Translations under genes and position numbers: made by a program
NCBI GenBank assembly: GCA_964355945.1
Contig: CAYHGE010000034.1
Span: 1-33,602 of the forward strand
Reading direction: 5' to 3'
DNA: 33,602 nt
Source: CAIVAT01 sp964355945
GTDB lineage: Bacteria; Bacteroidota; Bacteroidia; Bacteroidales; FEN-979
Shown here: one piece after another, positions 31,755 through 33,602 of the stretch
Layout: the number at the start of each line of letters is the position of its first letter
Numbering within the stretch: the first letter of the stretch is position 1
The notes under the pieces: model-generated
Told to the model about the DNA's origin: nothing
Seen by the model: only the letters and a program-made list of their open reading frames with translations
Databases searched by the model: none

Positions 31755-33602
31755 CACTTTAAATTCAGTGCGACGGTTATTTGCACGGCCCGACTCTGTG
31801 GTGTTGACATCGATTGGCCGGGTGTAGCCAAACCCTGAATAAGAAAGCCGGGTTTTATCTATATCATACTGAATCAGAAACTCATATACTGCATTTGCAC
31901 GGTTTTTGGACAGCTCTAGGTTATGTTCTGCACTGCCAATATTGTCAGTATGTCCGTTGATCTCTATTTTGAGTTTGGGATTTTTCCGCAGGAGTCCCAG
32001 CAGCTTTTGCAACTCTGCATACGATTCAGCCTTAAGAATATACTTGTCGGTATCGAAGAATATATTTTTCAGAATAACAACCTCCCCTATTTTGATTGGT
32101 TTCAATGGGATATTTTTAAGAAATGGTTTGGCCTGAGAATTTATTCCGGTTAGAAAGAAATTGTCGGAATAGAACAGGTAACCCTCCTTTGAAACATTCA
32201 GTGCATAATTTTTCTCTGAAGGCAACACCAGTAAAAACGCCCCGGTTTCTTTGTCTGACCATGCCTCAGCGCATGTTTTAGCACTTACCAGATCGATCAG
32301 TTCGAACCGGGCCGCCAGCTTTTTACCACTTTCAATGTCATACACGATGCCTTTGAAATAGTTCGTAAGCATTGGCCGGGCTTCTTTGTAAAGCGGAAAT
32401 TTGTAAATATCCTGCCGGCCTTTCCCTCCGAATTTATCGGAAGAGATATAGGCGAGATTACCAACAGCATTGACAACGAGTGTTATTTCATCAGCATGGG
32501 TGTTAATCGGATATCCCAGGTTCACCGGCCGGGACCATTCGCCAAGGGTGTTTTTACGTGCAAAAAAAAGATCAAAACCGCCAAGGCCCATTTGTCCTTT
32601 TGAGGAATAATAGAGTGTCTGGTCATCAGGATGGATGAATGGAGCCATCTCCTCCGCTCTGGTATTCACCGAGTCACCCAGGTTGACAGGAGGTGACCAT
32701 TGCCCGTCACCATTGAGCTGTGATTGCCAGATGTCAGAGCTTCCCTTTCCACCAGGTCTTTTGCTCGCAAAGTAGAGGGTTTTACCATCCGAGGAGAAAG
32801 AAGGTTGTGAGTCCCACTGAGGTGAGTTAACCACATCTCCCAGATTTTCCGGGGGTGTCCAATTAGATCCTGTACGTTTGGCCCAGTAGATATCGCAACT
32901 ACCATAGCCATCATCCCTGTTGCAGGCAGCAAAAAAGAGGTACTTCCCATCGGGTGAAATATTCAACGCTCCTTCATTGCCGTGGGTGTTGATCGGAGGG
33001 CCGAGGTTTAGGGCCATCTTCCACAGCGAATCACTGCGATGAGCCAGATAGAATTCTTCTTCGTACTCCTGACTCTGGTCAATGGTTTCTGAATTTCTGG
33101 GATTTTTCCTGGTAAAATAGAGGGATTCTTCATCCGGAGTGATTGCATTGATATATTCATCAAACCGGGTATTGATGCTGTCGCCCATATTTACCGGAGA
33201 AAATGGCACCGGATTCGCCACACACTGAATGGCAAATTCACATTGTTTGATTTTTTTTTCGGCCAGTTGTCTCTTCTGTTCAGGAAGTTGTTCAAATTCA
33301 AGAAAACGTTCAAAGTTCAACCTGGCATCCACGTACCTTCCGGTGGTCAGTTGCATACTGGCAAGGATAAAATAGAGACTTGGCGAAAATGGTCTGTTTG
33401 TTTTGACTGCCAGCTGATAAGAATCAATCGACTTGTCATATTGCTGATCATCTGCATAGATATCTCCCTGAAGTATATATGCTTCCGTGAATTCAGAATC
33501 CTGTTCAATTGCTTTTCTGACTTCTGCGATTGCCTTTTCGAAATTTTTCGCCTGGTAGGAATCCACCGCTGTATAGAACCATTTCTCTGCCTTCTTGTTT
33601 TG
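31743..33602 (-). CDS. TPR-PD40-OmpA envelope protein, PorE-like, N-terminus cut by window edge
   Basis: Partial: the frame stays open to the right edge (residues before the GTG at 33566 read KKAEKWFYTAVDSY), so the signal peptide and the first residues are missing. Visible order: TPR repeats (about the first 110 residues), a beta-propeller of PD40 repeats (INISPDGKYLFFAA, PSFSSDGKTLYFASKRPGG, PFIHPDDQTLYYSSKG), a carboxypeptidase-regulatory-like domain (GIVYDIESGKKLAARFEL) and a C-terminal OmpA peptidoglycan-binding domain (NGHTDNIGSAEHNLELSKNRA). This is the architecture described for PorE of the type IX secretion system, but Bacteroidota carry many paralogues, so only the class is claimed. 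It anchors an outer-membrane complex to peptidoglycan. Confidence 0.9.
   Translation of the reverse strand, partial: QNKKAEKWFYTAVDSYQAKNFEKAIAEVRKAIEQDSEFTEAYILQGDIYADDQQYDKSIDSYQLAVKTNRPFSPSLYFILASMQLTTGRYVDARLNFERFLEFEQLPEQKRQLAEKKIKQCEFAIQCVANPVPFSPVNMGDSINTRFDEYINAITPDEESLYFTRKNPRNSETIDQSQEYEEEFYLAHRSDSLWKMALNLGPPINTHGNEGALNISPDGKYLFFAACNRDDGYGSCDIYWAKRTGSNWTPPENLGDVVNSPQWDSQPSFSSDGKTLYFASKRPGGKGSSDIWQSQLNGDGQWSPPVNLGDSVNTRAEEMAPFIHPDDQTLYYSSKGQMGLGGFDLFFARKNTLGEWSRPVNLGYPINTHADEITLVVNAVGNLAYISSDKFGGKGRQDIYKFPLYKEARPMLTNYFKGIVYDIESGKKLAARFELIDLVSAKTCAEAWSDKETGAFLLVLPSEKNYALNVSKEGYLFYSDNFFLTGINSQAKPFLKNIPLKPIKIGEVVILKNIFFDTDKYILKAESYAELQKLLGLLRKNPKLKIEINGHTDNIGSAEHNLELSKNRANAVYEFLIQYDIDKTRLSYSGFGYTRPIDVNTTESGRANNRRTEFKVIGN

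Overview
The window looks like a scaffold from an uncultured Bacteroidota, probably Bacteroidales-like. The evidence is a TonB-dependent receptor with an N-terminal carboxypeptidase-regulatory domain, a DUF4301 protein, a TPR/PD40/OmpA envelope protein of PorE type, FKBP lipoproteins beside a DHH phosphoesterase (a gldI-like locus), and many exact matches to the Bacteroidota promoter core (-33 TTTG, -7 TAnnTTTG). Shine-Dalgarno sequences are scarce and TTG start codons are frequent. Two runs of exactly 100 N (11248-11347 and 30864-30963) are assembly gaps, and each lies inside a gene.

Layout. 1-112 is an 8-bp tandem repeat cut by the window edge. 131-2927 holds an unknown small gene and the TonB receptor. 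2965-10229 is the accessory highlight: seven same-strand genes that read as an uncharacterised ACP-dependent biosynthetic locus. They encode an NPD-like TIM-barrel protein with cysteine clusters, an O-methyltransferase, an HTH protein, a BtrH_N/DUF4872 acyltransferase-like protein, a free acyl carrier protein, a sulfotransferase and a PaaK-like adenylate-forming ligase. The locus seems to be two transcription units whose -7 regions share an ATTGC(T)...TTTGCAA sequence, and a palindrome sits between the promoter elements of the second unit, directly upstream of the HTH gene. 10382-13349 has an unknown exported protein and a convergent YtcJ-like amidohydrolase. 13463-20950 is mostly housekeeping: a DUF6580 membrane protein, mutL, two overlapping rhomboid proteases, an EEP-family hydrolase and uvrB. 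21015-24044 (minus) has a three-FKBP-domain lipoprotein and a DHH phosphoesterase/FKBP lipoprotein pair, divergent from ndk. 24549-24983 is a Cro/C1-type regulator followed by about 900 bp of very AT-rich non-coding DNA with a 32-bp palindrome, a run of TTACA/TGTAA motifs and a long imperfect inverted repeat. 25890-28882 has DUF4301 and a TlpA-like thioredoxin lineage protein. 28935-31697 (minus) is the conserved thrS-infC-rpmI-rplT operon, where infC appears to start at AUA behind a strong Shine-Dalgarno. 31743 to the right edge is a PorE-like envelope protein, cut at its N-terminus.

Working model for the 2965-10229 locus (inference): the PaaK-like enzyme activates an acid and loads the free ACP, the BtrH-like protein moves the acyl group from ACP to an amine or hydroxyl acceptor, and the methyltransferase, sulfotransferase and flavin-type barrel tailor the product, with the HTH protein regulating the locus. 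The chemical product cannot be read from the sequence.
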